A program made the position numbers and the translations under genes. Positions 28,331-36,391 of a DNA stretch of 64,000 nucleotides are shown here, one piece after another. Within the stretch, counting starts at the first letter, position 1. Every line of letters begins with the position of its first letter. Source of the DNA: Undibacterium sp. Jales W-56 (GTDB taxonomy: Bacteria; Pseudomonadota; Gammaproteobacteria; Burkholderiales; Burkholderiaceae_D); contig NZ_JAJLQW010000006.1 in NCBI RefSeq assembly GCF_025548535.1, positions 124,001-188,000 of the forward strand. Direction: 5' to 3'. The notes below the pieces were generated by a model that ran no database searches, had not been told where the DNA came from, and saw only the letters and a program-made list of their open reading frames with translations.

Positions 28331-28579
28331 TCACGGACCTTCCGCGTCCGGGCGTTTGGTGCCGGCGCCCGAATCACCTGTTTCGACGATCCAGCTACGA
28401 ATGTCTTCGGCCCGCCAGGCGGTCACTCGCGCGGACAGTTTGACGGGAGCCGGAAACGTTCCGGCAAGCACCCGGCGCCAGAGTGTCGATTTGGAGATCG
28501 GGACGAAATTCAATACCTGCGCTTGCCGCAGAAAACCAGTTTCAGGAAAGATTGGATGAATCGGATTGCTTGTTGACAT
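28331..28579 (-). CDS. AlpA-family helix-turn-helix regulator
   Basis: An 82-residue protein: FLRQAQVLNFVPISKSTLWRRVLAGTFPAPVKLSARVTAWRAEDIRSWI. This is the winged HTH of AlpA/excisionase-like proteins, including the Trp-rich WRAEDIRSWI end. Members activate integrase genes or bend att DNA. The start at 28579 is favoured by length. It lies between the two integrase-like genes on the same strand. Confidence 0.85.
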   Translation of the reverse strand: MSTSNPIHPIFPETGFLRQAQVLNFVPISKSTLWRRVLAGTFPAPVKLSARVTAWRAEDIRSWIVETGDSGAGTKRPDAEGP

Positions 28580-28594
28580 GATCGGCCCTAACAC

Positions 28595-29075
28595 CGGCGG
28601 CGCGCGCCGGACAGAAGTAGCTGACCTGCTCTGTCGCGATCATGCGAGGCCAGAAATGCATAATCGTTAGGGAATCGATACTTACGATATACCGGGGACT
28701 CCCGACCGGACGGTATGGATCAATAAGTGCATATTGACTGAATGCGCAGGACTACTGCGCAAACGAAATGGACAACTTGTGGGCATCGGCGAGAGCCGGC
28801 GGGTAGTGGGGCAGGTATCGACTGCGACGCCGCCAGCGCTGACATGACGGATTGGGTGAGTTGGGCGCAACGTCTTTTTATCGGGATGTCGTGCGACCTG
28901 GTGAAAGCGTAAGGCAGAGGGGAACCATTTTCAAGCCCGGCTTGCGCTTCGCCACGGCGAATACCGAAAGCCATTCGCCCACTGGGACGCTTCGGTTGGC
29001 GTCCGGTTTCCATGAACGGCTTCGGCAACTCGAATTGCCATGCCGACGGGTGTTATAACGCTTGCGGCGCTCTGC
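28595..29075. other. Long intergenic region between alpA-like and integrase-like genes
   Basis: About 480 bases without a convincing gene. A 102-codon minus-strand frame (28720-29028) exists, but its sequence is low-complexity, Arg/Ser/Pro-rich and without a ribosome site. The AT-richer part at about 28655-28740 may hold the promoter of the alpA-like gene. I see no clear repeat or terminator. Confidence 0.4.
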
Positions 29076-29999
29076 TCACATCCGGCTGACAACGCTCCAA
29101 AGCGATTGGCGATGTTGGGATAGCAGTTCGCGCACGGACTTTTTCTCGCTGATCCCCAGGATCTCGCCGATCTGCTCCTCCGTGGCACCGCGCTCGCTCA
29201 TTCTGACGGCGACCAGTCGCCGCACGCTGATTGGCGACACGCCCGGCAACCCGATGCGCTGGAACATTTTTTGATACACGTCCAGGATCCCACGGCACAG
29301 GAAGCGCGTCTGCCCGCGCTGGCCATAGCTGACGATGTCGAACGGTGCGCCCTGCTCCGTCAAGAACAGCCGGCTGTGGGGATCGAGGCCGCGAAAGGTC
29401 GCTGCCTCTTGGGTGCCGAAACCCCGCAGCAATCGATCGGCCAGGTAACTGTCGATCGATTGCTGCGACTTCGGACTGGCGAAGCATAGCGTCCTGGCCT
29501 TTCTATTGACCGCCACCTCGCTGCGCATGACCGACGCAATGCGTACGCTGCCGTCAGCGTTCAAATAGTCGCGCACTTCGAGCCGCGCGACCTCCAGCGG
29601 ACGGGCTCCGGTCGTCAGCAACATGATGAGCAGGGCGACGTCGCGATCCGGGCAGGCGCTGCGCATTCGCGTTTTCTGTAGCGCCAACGCGATGTCCTCA
29701 TCGGTGAGCCGTCGCCCGACAGGTTTCTCTTGTGGTGCCTGCGCTGTCCGCGGTTTGTACCGCCGGATCGCATCGGCAATTTCCAGTTTGCGCGCTCGAA
29801 GTCGCTGGACGAAGACGGGGCCGTCCTGATTGACGCCATCGATCCCGACCTCGCGTGAGAGCATGAGCACCGCCGCCTTGATGCGGCGCTCCACGACGGT
29901 ACGTGTTACGCCATATGCAAATGCCACGGCATGATAGGGTTTTCCGTCGATCACGTCCTGGAGCATTGCAATCGACTGCATGATTGAATCCGTTTCCAT
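29076..29999 (-). CDS. HTH plus tyrosine-recombinase-fold protein, copy 2 (active site degenerate)
   Basis: A 307-residue paralogue of 27286-28221. METDSIMQSIAMLQDVIDGK aligns with the start of copy 1. It has the HTH AFAYGVTRTVVERRIK, the first Arg in TTGARPLEVARLEVRDY, and ISVRRLVAVRMSERGA in place of the HxxRH box. No Tyr occurs in the last 40 residues (ISEKKSVRELLSQHRQSLWSVV). The same residues are lost in both copies, which argues for selection for a non-catalytic job rather than decay. The start at 29999 matches copy 1. Confidence 0.78.
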   Translation of the reverse strand: METDSIMQSIAMLQDVIDGKPYHAVAFAYGVTRTVVERRIKAAVLMLSREVGIDGVNQDGPVFVQRLRARKLEIADAIRRYKPRTAQAPQEKPVGRRLTDEDIALALQKTRMRSACPDRDVALLIMLLTTGARPLEVARLEVRDYLNADGSVRIASVMRSEVAVNRKARTLCFASPKSQQSIDSYLADRLLRGFGTQEAATFRGLDPHSRLFLTEQGAPFDIVSYGQRGQTRFLCRGILDVYQKMFQRIGLPGVSPISVRRLVAVRMSERGATEEQIGEILGISEKKSVRELLSQHRQSLWSVVSRM

Positions 30000-30284
30000 T
30001 TCGAAAGCACGCTTTGCTAATGTTGCACCCGAAGTTCCCATCTATGAATGCGATAAGCCGAACAAGATGCCATGCGTCAACCTGCTTTCGAAGACGACTG
30101 GACTCGGATTGGTTTTCTTGGCGCGGCAACGCCACGCGATGTCGCTCGCACAACTGCATCAAAAAATTTTTCGATTTCCCTCGTGTCCCCCCTCAAGCCG
30201 TCGATTGCATTTTCTATTGCCAGCAGTCTTCGCGGTTGCCTATATTTGGCAGAAAATCCGTACCAAATAGACATCATTGCTTAA

Positions 30285-30410
30285 CCAATTGTAGTTATTA
30301 AATAGATATTTTTCCACTGGAACAACTATAAAATCACCAATGCCGCTGGAAAAAATCCTCTATAAAATGGTATTCGTTGCTCTTGACTAAATATTGTTAA
30401 GAGTCGTATT
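30285..30410. promoter_or_regulatory. AT-rich segment with inverted repeats upstream of an Xre gene
   Basis: Inside a 559-base gene-free gap lie TTTTTCCA (30309-30316) and TGGAAAAA (30347-30354), 30 bases apart. A 24-base imperfect palindrome also occurs: CTCTTGAC (30380-30387), 8 bases, GTTAAGAG (30396-30403), with one mismatch. ACTATAAAAT and CTCTATAAAAT recur near the first pair. The stretch is much AT-richer than its surroundings. It could be the operator/promoter of the Xre gene or part of an origin of transfer. Confidence 0.45.
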
Positions 30411-30558
30411 TACAGATTCTGAAATTGCGCCAAGTGCCAAGTACGATGAACGCCCTACCGCCCGGAAGTCTCTGGACGAGAAGTTCCACGGTCGTCACTT
30501 TCGCAATAGGGTATCCAATCACGTGGTGTTAGAAGCAGCATGACACCACCATGGGCGC

Positions 30559-30804
30559 ATGCCCAGGCTCTCTTCCAAACTCGACAGCGATAAAAAATTA
30601 GTGCGGCTAGGCGCCGCGATTCGCGCGCGACGGAAAGAGTTGGGCGTCTCGCAGGAAGAGTTAGCGATCGACTGTGGCGTCGAGCGCAGCAATATGGGGA
30701 AGATCGAACGCGGCGAAAATAATCTCTCGATTTTGAATCTCGTACGCATTGCGGAAGCGCTCAACGCGAATGCCGCAGACATCTTGGCGGATGCGAGTCT
30801 TTGA
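30559..30804 (+). CDS. Xre-family helix-turn-helix regulator
   Basis: An 81-residue single-domain Cro/CI-type protein: LGAAIRARRKELGVSQEELAIDCGVERSNMGKIERGENNLSILNLVRIAEALNANAADIL. It has the HTH plus its five-helix frame and nothing else. No strong ribosome site is visible, and an ATG 8 bases upstream is out of frame. It probably represses its own promoter in the AT-rich gap upstream. Confidence 0.85.
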   Translation: MPRLSSKLDSDKKLVRLGAAIRARRKELGVSQEELAIDCGVERSNMGKIERGENNLSILNLVRIAEALNANAADILADASL

Positions 30805-30908
30805 GCAGTTTGCAAGCACGCCTCCTCCGTTCAAATGGGCGCTCCCATCGCTGATGATGGCTTCGAGCGATGCGGCATTGGATGGCTGGGTTGGCATCCA
30901 GCGCAGCC

Positions 30909-31208
30909 TCACTCATCGGCGCTATTTCTTACAACGTGCACAGGCGAGAAGCTGACATGGCTGAGTTGCTGCCCCTGGCTACAGCCGACAATTGGAACGG
31001 CATATCCACTGGACATCGAGGAACCGTTGGGCTCAATAGCGAGATCCCAATATCCTTCGCCCATGCCGAAGTTGTTCTCTTCCAGGAATGCAACTGCGAA
31101 GTATCTGCCATGCGTCGCGTGCAATTCAATGGCGACGGCGATCATTCGGATATGCATATCGTCTTGCGTTACCCCTGTCAAGAAAGCCTGCTGACCAGAT
31201 TTGCCCAT
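30909..31208 (-). CDS. Hypothetical protein
   Basis: A 99-residue frame starting MGKSGQQAFLTGVTQDDMH, with a good ribosome site (GAGGGTGAC directly before the ATG). It contains mixed helix/strand sequence (IAVAIELHATHGRYFAVAFLEENNFG). I recognise no family. Codon use and the ribosome site favour a real gene. It is convergent with the Xre gene and lies downstream of the DUF1845 gene on the same strand. Confidence 0.5.
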   Translation of the reverse strand: MGKSGQQAFLTGVTQDDMHIRMIAVAIELHATHGRYFAVAFLEENNFGMGEGYWDLAIEPNGSSMSSGYAVPIVGCSQGQQLSHVSFSPVHVVRNSADE

Positions 31209-31296
31209 GTCACCCTCTTTGTGAGCAAATTGATTTTCATCAATTCTGCCCATGCAATATGAATACGCCTTGATTAAAATCAACAATTCTTTCGGC

Positions 31297-31965
31297 TTAG
31301 TCCAACGCGTTATCCTGACGCGCAGGACCTTTCGCCGGGTTTTCCGATCGATGCTCTGGTGCCGGATCCTGCGTTCCCATCGCGTTCATGCGACGGCGCA
31401 GTCCCGTTGCCAGATTGCGGGCGGCAACCGCCACGCCACGGATCGCACGTTTGAAGCCGGCACGCTGAATATCGGCCTCGCGCGCCGTGATCACTTCATG
31501 GATCTCCAAGGTCTGCAGCAAGGGCATCACCTGATCGAACTTGTTCAACAATTCCAGGTAACGCCGGCCGGTCGAAGAAATGACGCCGACCTCGATCTCC
31601 AGGGCTTTCGTGTCGTAGGTGGCAAGGCTTGTAATTCCGTTGACCTTGAACAGGGCTTCCGCGCCGTCGATCGCCTTGTTCAATTCCTCGGTGGCGGTGC
31701 CAAGCTTGCCCCGCAAGAGCGCTTCGACGCGCTCGACATCCTCATGCTTTAGCTTGGTGCGTGCGATGACCGACACGAAATGGCTATTGAGCTGCAAGGT
31801 ACTGAAGAAGCGTACGAACAAGCGCTTGGCCTCGGCGCTCGTGAAATGGGTCATCAGTTTCACGCTGGCCTGCTCGACGCGGCGAAAATCCGCCTTCACC
31901 TCTTTCGCCAATATGCGTGCGTTCGCCTCGCCCAGGTCCGTCACCACCATTTTCGTGTCTGTCAT
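31297..31965 (-). CDS. DUF1845 / AcaB-like ICE protein
   Basis: A 222-residue, mainly helical protein: MTDTKMVVTDLGEANARILAKEVKADFRR, then LTSAEAKRLFVRFFSTLQLNSHF-type helices and HEVITAREADIQRAGFKRAIRG. It resembles the DUF1845 (PFL_4669/AcaB-like) family found in conjugative elements. AcaB of IncC plasmids activates the FlhDC-like master regulators, and this element carries such a pair at 40437-41399. GAGGAG precedes the ATG at 31965. The family call is from memory of motifs and needs a profile search. Confidence 0.6.
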   Translation of the reverse strand: MTDTKMVVTDLGEANARILAKEVKADFRRVEQASVKLMTHFTSAEAKRLFVRFFSTLQLNSHFVSVIARTKLKHEDVERVEALLRGKLGTATEELNKAIDGAEALFKVNGITSLATYDTKALEIEVGVISSTGRRYLELLNKFDQVMPLLQTLEIHEVITAREADIQRAGFKRAIRGVAVAARNLATGLRRRMNAMGTQDPAPEHRSENPAKGPARQDNALD

Positions 31966-32104
31966 GTCGCGCTCCTCGTGTGCTTCCACCGCCCCCATGG
32001 TCGCGGCTCGCGTCGATACCCGCCACCAAAAATGGCGAACGGACGTTGGGGATTTCGGCACCAGCCTCGGCTCTGAATCGAAACCATATTGACATCGGCG
32101 CACC

Positions 32105-32420
32105 GCCGAACTAACTTGGCGCTATGCAGCAGCTAGCCCTGCAAGCGATTGGCCAGCCCCTCATCTCATATGCGCACCCGCGGCACGCTCTCGATTGTGC
32201 CTGTCGCCCATCGTCAGAAAGAATGCTTTCGACGCTAGATTTTCTTCTGGCGTCGAAAGCTTTCTCGCATCGGTAGCTGGCACACCGATCACGCGGCTCT
32301 TGCCGTCACGTACCCAAGCCAGTCCAAGCAGTGCCGGTCTCCATGCCGGCCGTTCATCACCCCGTGGGGGCAATCGCTCCCGCCTGCGGCGCGCATTGCC
32401 CTCATTTTCTTTTGGAGGCA
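32105..32420. other. Divergent regulatory gap with 11-base inverted repeat
   Basis: No convincing gene on either strand. It contains a perfect inverted repeat, GCTTTCGACGC (32225-32235) and GCGTCGAAAGC (32250-32260), with a 14-base loop and TTTCTC after it. That could be an operator or a weak terminator. The end of the gap (32360-32401) forms the leader described separately. Confidence 0.5.
32360..32420 (+). ncRNA. Structured 5' leader with alternative hairpins
   Basis: GGGCAAT (32368-32374) can pair with ATTGCCC (32395-32401). The same G-run can instead pair with the CCC at 32360-32362, so two exclusive hairpins are possible just before TTTTGGAGGCA and the ATG at 32421. The layout (GC hairpin, then a short AT tract, then a strong ribosome site) resembles the leaders before 33470 and 36392. 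Confidence 0.4.
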
Positions 32421-32987
32421 ATGATGCAGAATTCATTTTCAGCACCCTCGGCAGGGCGACTCCCCGATCCGGCTGCCGGACGCAGTCCGCCAGTTGCGGG
32501 GCAGTCCGTTCTATCGATGATGATCGATCCCGTTGACGAGGATACGACGCCATTTAATGACGCGCCAACCGGCGAATGGGACGAAGAAGACATCGTATTT
32601 CTACACTGGCGTCTTCTCAAGGAAGTGGGTGGACTGCGCGACCCGGCAACGCCCCTTGAAGAAAAGCTCGACACCTTGCGCTGGATTTTCACCGAGCGCG
32701 AGAAAGAGAGCCGGCCATTCTCGTTCGTCAATTGCCTCAATGTGGTCGGCTGCAGCCCGCTGTCGCCACTGCCCTATTTCGGGCGATTGGACGCCGACGA
32801 GATTCGCGATGCAATTCAATGTCAGGTCAAGTTCTGGCTCAATGCGACGCTGATGCGATACCCGTCATGGGTACGTGAGGCGGTCCTCAGAAATCCAACG
32901 TGGATCGAAAGTCGATTGTCGAAAAATCCACAGTGGATCAATGAGCAGGTAAAGAAGCACAGCGTGCAAGGCGACTTGTTCGCCTGA
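32421..32987 (+). CDS. Hypothetical ICE protein
   Basis: A 188-residue protein beginning MMQNSFSAPSAG. A Pro-rich, probably disordered first 50 residues is followed by a folded acidic/aromatic part (WDEEDIVFLHWRLLKEVGGLRD, FGRLDADEIRDAIQCQVKFWLN) and a basic, Trp-containing tail. GGAGG lies 4 bases before the ATG. No family recognised. It opens a plus-strand series of backbone genes running to 37456. Confidence 0.7.
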   Translation: MMQNSFSAPSAGRLPDPAAGRSPPVAGQSVLSMMIDPVDEDTTPFNDAPTGEWDEEDIVFLHWRLLKEVGGLRDPATPLEEKLDTLRWIFTEREKESRPFSFVNCLNVVGCSPLSPLPYFGRLDADEIRDAIQCQVKFWLNATLMRYPSWVREAVLRNPTWIESRLSKNPQWINEQVKKHSVQGDLFA

Positions 32988-33083
32988 TCGCGCCATGTCC
33001 CAGTGTGCGTCGCCAGCGGACCGATTCAATGGTTCGGCCGACTGCGCCACCATTTCAACGATTTATCATTCAGGAGAATTGCC

Positions 33084-33395
33084 ATGTTCACCGCAACCCA
33101 TAGCAAACGCCGGCGTGGCCCGATGGTCAATGTCCACGCCTCCGAAGATATTGAATTTCTGGTCAAAGAAAGCGAGATCGTCACCGGACAGCTCGGACGC
33201 AAGTTCGTCATTTCCGGCGCCGACCAGCTCGTATACATGATCCAGTGGTATCCGGACGGTTATAAGGTGCAACGTCTTGACGACGAGGGCAATGCCACGA
33301 GCACGCTCTACGTCCAGCCCGAGGAACTCGGGTCGCACAGTCTCGGCGAAGCCCTGCGCGCCGGGCAGTTGTATACGCCACAAGTGCGTCACTAA
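33084..33395 (+). CDS. Hypothetical ICE protein
   Basis: A 103-residue protein: MFTATHSKRRRGPMVNVHASEDIEFLVKESEIVTGQ, then QLVYMIQWYPDGYKVQRLDDEGN and VQPEELGSHSLGEALRAG. A basic N-terminus is followed by a small mixed alpha/beta body. The start at 33084 has AGGAG 8 bases upstream. No family is recognised. It stands 74 bases before the GHKL ATPase gene. Confidence 0.7.
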   Translation: MFTATHSKRRRGPMVNVHASEDIEFLVKESEIVTGQLGRKFVISGADQLVYMIQWYPDGYKVQRLDDEGNATSTLYVQPEELGSHSLGEALRAGQLYTPQVRH

Positions 33396-33413
33396 ATCTG
33401 TTCTTCCCCCAAC

Positions 33414-33469
33414 GCGGGCCATTGCCCCGCTTGGGGCAGTGTTCCGCCCATCATTCCAGGAGCACTCAC
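33414..33469 (+). ncRNA. Leader hairpin before the GHKL ATPase gene
   Basis: TGCCCC (33423-33428), loop GCTT, GGGGCA (33433-33438) form a perfect stem. An outer GCGG (33414-33417) can pair with CCGC (33444-33447). CCAGGAGCACTCAC and the ATG follow. There is no T-run, so this is a 5' leader structure rather than a terminator. Confidence 0.45.
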
Positions 33470-35095
33470 ATGAACATTCATATCCGCATCAATGAGGAAG
33501 GCGCACTGCGCAACCAGCGCTATGCATTCACCGACAAGTTCACGCTCGTCTCCGAGCTGATGCAAAATGCCCGGCGCGCAGGCGCCAGGCGCATCGAGAT
33601 CGCCTACGACGACGCGACGGGCATCCTGCGCGTGGTCGACGACGGACGGGGAATCGCGGACTTTCAGAAACTGCTGACTTTTAACGAGTCCGGCTGGGAC
33701 AATGAAACCTGCGACCACGAACGGCCGTTCGGCATCGGCTTTTCGAAATGCCTGTATGCCGCATCGCGCTGCATCGTTTCGTCGCGCGACCAGAAGATCG
33801 ATTTTGTAACAAGCGAAGCGCTGGCCAGGCAACCGGTCGAGGTACACGATATCGCGCCGCTGTCGCATACGGCGGTGGAACTGCATGGGGTGCAGCTACC
33901 CGACTTGAAGTTTCGCCTGCACGCGATCTGTAGCGGTTTTCCAGTCCGGGTCTGGTTCAACGGCGCCGAGCTGCCGCGCATTCACGCGGTCGACCAGCTG
34001 CCGTTTATGAACACGCACATCGGGCAGGTGTACCTGCGAGGCACTGGCGATGGGAAGTACACGCGCAATACCCTGATGTTCCTGCAAGGGCTTTGCGTGG
34101 CCCGTCCATCGTTTTTTGAAGGCTTCCAGGTCAATGTCGTGCACCTCGATGCGAGGCAGTTTGTCGCCCGCCTTCCCGACCGCGACAAGCTCATCGATGA
34201 AGACGATCAGACAAAACGGGTCTATGCCTGCATGAAGTGGCTGTGGCGCCAAATGCTGCACGACGCGAAAAGCAGCTTGGGCGCGGAGGAATTCGTCGAA
34301 GCGTTTTTCGACGTCATGCGCTACTGGCAGCATGTTGATCTCATCAACGACGTGCCGGCATTGCCCACCTGCCTGACCCATCGAATCTCGGGTTATCCGA
34401 TTCAGGAGGGCTACGAAGGGCGCTGCTACCTTGCCGCCCCCGACAAATGTGTGACGCGCGCGGAAGTGGTGGATGGCAGCGTGCACCTGGTCGATCTCGA
34501 TGCCGTAAGCAGCGAGAACGCCGCCGGCTGGATGTTTGCCAAGGCAAGGGATTACACCGTCCTGTCGACGTTGGAACTGCATCCGGAACACTGGGTACAC
34601 CCTTACGTCGACGCCATCAAGGAAGAGTCCATCCGGGCCAAGGCGATCAACGAGCAATGCAGGATGACGCTCGACGGCCGCTGGGTTACGCCGCAAGTCA
34701 TTCTGTGCGACGCCGTCGAGATATCGATCGGCGCCGATTGCGTGACTGTCACCGACGTCGGCGTCTATTGCGACGGCGTGATATTCATCCCGCCCGGAGA
34801 ATGGACCGGCGAAGCGGTAAGGCAGGCGTCGGATTTCATCGATTCCGACAACCGTTTCCTTGAGGAAGACCGCGACGCCGATCGCTCCGCGCTTGCGGAT
34901 CTGATAGACAGGCTGCGCTCGGTCGATCCCCAGTCGACACTTGGGTCGCTATTGCAGGAATTGAGGCTGGAGAATTACCCGCTATTGCGCGGTAAGACCT
35001 TTCAGCTCCAGATCGGGCATGCGCACGGCAAGCACGTGATCGACGTCCTCCCCGCGCCGGTGGCGCATGCGGCACTTGCGCAAGGGAGGTCATGA
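33470..35095 (+). CDS. GHKL-type ATPase (Hsp90/MORC-like N-domain)
   Basis: A 541-residue protein. The ATP-binding Bergerat fold is clear: N-box ELMQNARRAGA at about residue 30, G1 DDGRGI at about 57, and G2 HERPFGIGFSK at about 85. A second alpha/beta domain with LPDRDKLIDEDD follows (about 240). The C-terminal 250 residues match nothing I recognise. Relatives include MORC-, Hsp90- and MutL-type machines. The stop overlaps the ATG of the next gene (ATGA), so it is made together with a zinc-ribbon/Toprim protein. Its role in the element is unknown. Confidence 0.8.
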   Translation: MNIHIRINEEGALRNQRYAFTDKFTLVSELMQNARRAGARRIEIAYDDATGILRVVDDGRGIADFQKLLTFNESGWDNETCDHERPFGIGFSKCLYAASRCIVSSRDQKIDFVTSEALARQPVEVHDIAPLSHTAVELHGVQLPDLKFRLHAICSGFPVRVWFNGAELPRIHAVDQLPFMNTHIGQVYLRGTGDGKYTRNTLMFLQGLCVARPSFFEGFQVNVVHLDARQFVARLPDRDKLIDEDDQTKRVYACMKWLWRQMLHDAKSSLGAEEFVEAFFDVMRYWQHVDLINDVPALPTCLTHRISGYPIQEGYEGRCYLAAPDKCVTRAEVVDGSVHLVDLDAVSSENAAGWMFAKARDYTVLSTLELHPEHWVHPYVDAIKEESIRAKAINEQCRMTLDGRWVTPQVILCDAVEISIGADCVTVTDVGVYCDGVIFIPPGEWTGEAVRQASDFIDSDNRFLEEDRDADRSALADLIDRLRSVDPQSTLGSLLQELRLENYPLLRGKTFQLQIGHAHGKHVIDVLPAPVAHAALAQGRS

Positions 35096-36111
35096 TGGAA
35101 AGCGAAGCCTTCGAAGCACGCGTCGCCGACATCAAGGGACGCGCCCATGGCCGCTGGAGTGAGCTGCTGCCCATGCTCGGCGTCGACAAGAAAATTCTCA
35201 ACAAGCGCAATCAGCCTTGTCCCCTTTGCGCCGGACGTGACCGGTTTCAGTATACCGACAAGTTTGGCGAAGGGAATTACCATTGTCGCGGCTGCGGCCC
35301 CGGCGGCGGACTCAAACTGCTGCAGGGCGCACTGGGCTGGGACTTCGGCACGGTGTTGACCAAGCTTGAGGAGCATGTCGGCCGCGGCGCCCCCGTCAGC
35401 CATCATTCGCATCCGAGAACGGTCGAACCGTCCGCGGACTGGATGAAGAAGCTGGCCAAGCGGATATGGGGCGAAGCGCAGCCAATTGCACAGGGCGACG
35501 AAGTCGATCGCTACCTGCGCAACCGCGGCATTACGCTGAGCGCCTATCCGAAAGTGCTGCGATATCACCCCGCCCTTGGCTTCTATGAAAAGGATGCGTC
35601 GGGAAAGTCATGCCAGGTGGCAGAGTACCCTGCCATGCTCGCCTGTATCCAGGGAGCCGATGGGCATGCTGTCACCTTGCATCGCACCTACCTCACCGAT
35701 GGCCGCAAGGCATTGCAGCACGAGGCGAAGAAGGTGCTATCGGCCGGATTTGGAGGCTCTGCCATCAGGTTGTACGCCGCAGATGAGGAATTGGCGATTG
35801 CGGAGGGCATCGAGACCGCACTGGCCGTGCACTTAAGTACCGGCAAGCCCGTCTGGGCGACGATCAATGCGGGCAATATGGAAAAGCTGTGGTTGCCGGA
35901 ATCGGTGCGCCGCATCCGCATCTATGCCGACAATGATGGCGACGCCCAGTTCGAGGGCCAGGCCTGCGCGTTTTCCCTGGCGCGGCGCTTGACGAGGGAC
36001 GTCAATAGAACAGACTCCCGGCAGGTCGAGGTCTTCGTACCCCGGCACGCCGGAACCGACTGGGCCGATGTCTGGTGCTCGCGTATTGGGCACGTCGAAC
36101 AGATGGCGTAG
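35092..36111 (+). CDS. Primase-type zinc ribbon and Toprim protein
   Basis: A 339-residue protein. Residues 43-68 hold a primase-helicase zinc ribbon (CPLC, then CRGC, with the characteristic GRDRF between). Residues about 230-290 form a Toprim domain: LAIAEGIETALAVHLSTGKPVWA, then RIYADNDGD. There is no helicase domain. Many plasmids and ICEs encode such proteins to start DNA synthesis after transfer. It overlaps the GHKL gene by ATGA (a second ATG follows at once), which is unusual and suggests a two-part complex. Confidence 0.85.
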   Translation: MMESEAFEARVADIKGRAHGRWSELLPMLGVDKKILNKRNQPCPLCAGRDRFQYTDKFGEGNYHCRGCGPGGGLKLLQGALGWDFGTVLTKLEEHVGRGAPVSHHSHPRTVEPSADWMKKLAKRIWGEAQPIAQGDEVDRYLRNRGITLSAYPKVLRYHPALGFYEKDASGKSCQVAEYPAMLACIQGADGHAVTLHRTYLTDGRKALQHEAKKVLSAGFGGSAIRLYAADEELAIAEGIETALAVHLSTGKPVWATINAGNMEKLWLPESVRRIRIYADNDGDAQFEGQACAFSLARRLTRDVNRTDSRQVEVFVPRHAGTDWADVWCSRIGHVEQMA

Positions 36112-36277
36112 GTTTAAGGCGCGGCAGCAATGCCGCGTCCGTTTTTCCGAAGGCCGAACGGATGAAAGGTCTTTCCTGCGCGATCTTGACGAGATCACGT
36201 CGAAAAGATTTTTCGCTGGTTGCTGTCATACCAGGATGCACGCTTTGCGCGCATCGAAGACAGCCCTGCCATCACGC

Positions 36278-36391
36278 GCGCGGTTGACCGCGCATAGCCG
36301 ACTCGGAATATTGAGTCAATCATTGACCCCTGCGGGAACGTACATCCCGCCATGGGTCATGTCGTTTCCGCTTTTTCTTTGGAGTATTGCC
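36278..36391 (+). ncRNA. radC-motif-like RNA leader before DUF932 gene
   Basis: Three stems lie in order: GCGCGG/CCGCGC (36278-36293, loop TTGA); GACTC/GAGTC (36300-36317); and a two-tier stem TGACCC (36324-36329) with GGGTCA (36354-36359), enclosing GCGGGA (36332-36337) with TCCCGC (36345-36350). TTTCTTTGGAG and the ATG at 36392 follow. The known radC RNA motif sits upstream of radC and DUF932 genes in proteobacterial mobile elements, and this has the right place and shape. The match is from memory. Confidence 0.55.

Noticed and set aside
28720-29028. Minus-strand 102-codon frame as a gene
   Set aside because: No ribosome site, Arg/Ser/Pro-rich noise-like sequence and no recognisable domain.
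32161-32553. Minus-strand 130-codon frame overlapping the leader of the 32421 gene
   Set aside because: Part of it looks protein-like, but it runs across a strong plus-strand ribosome site and start, and has no family match.
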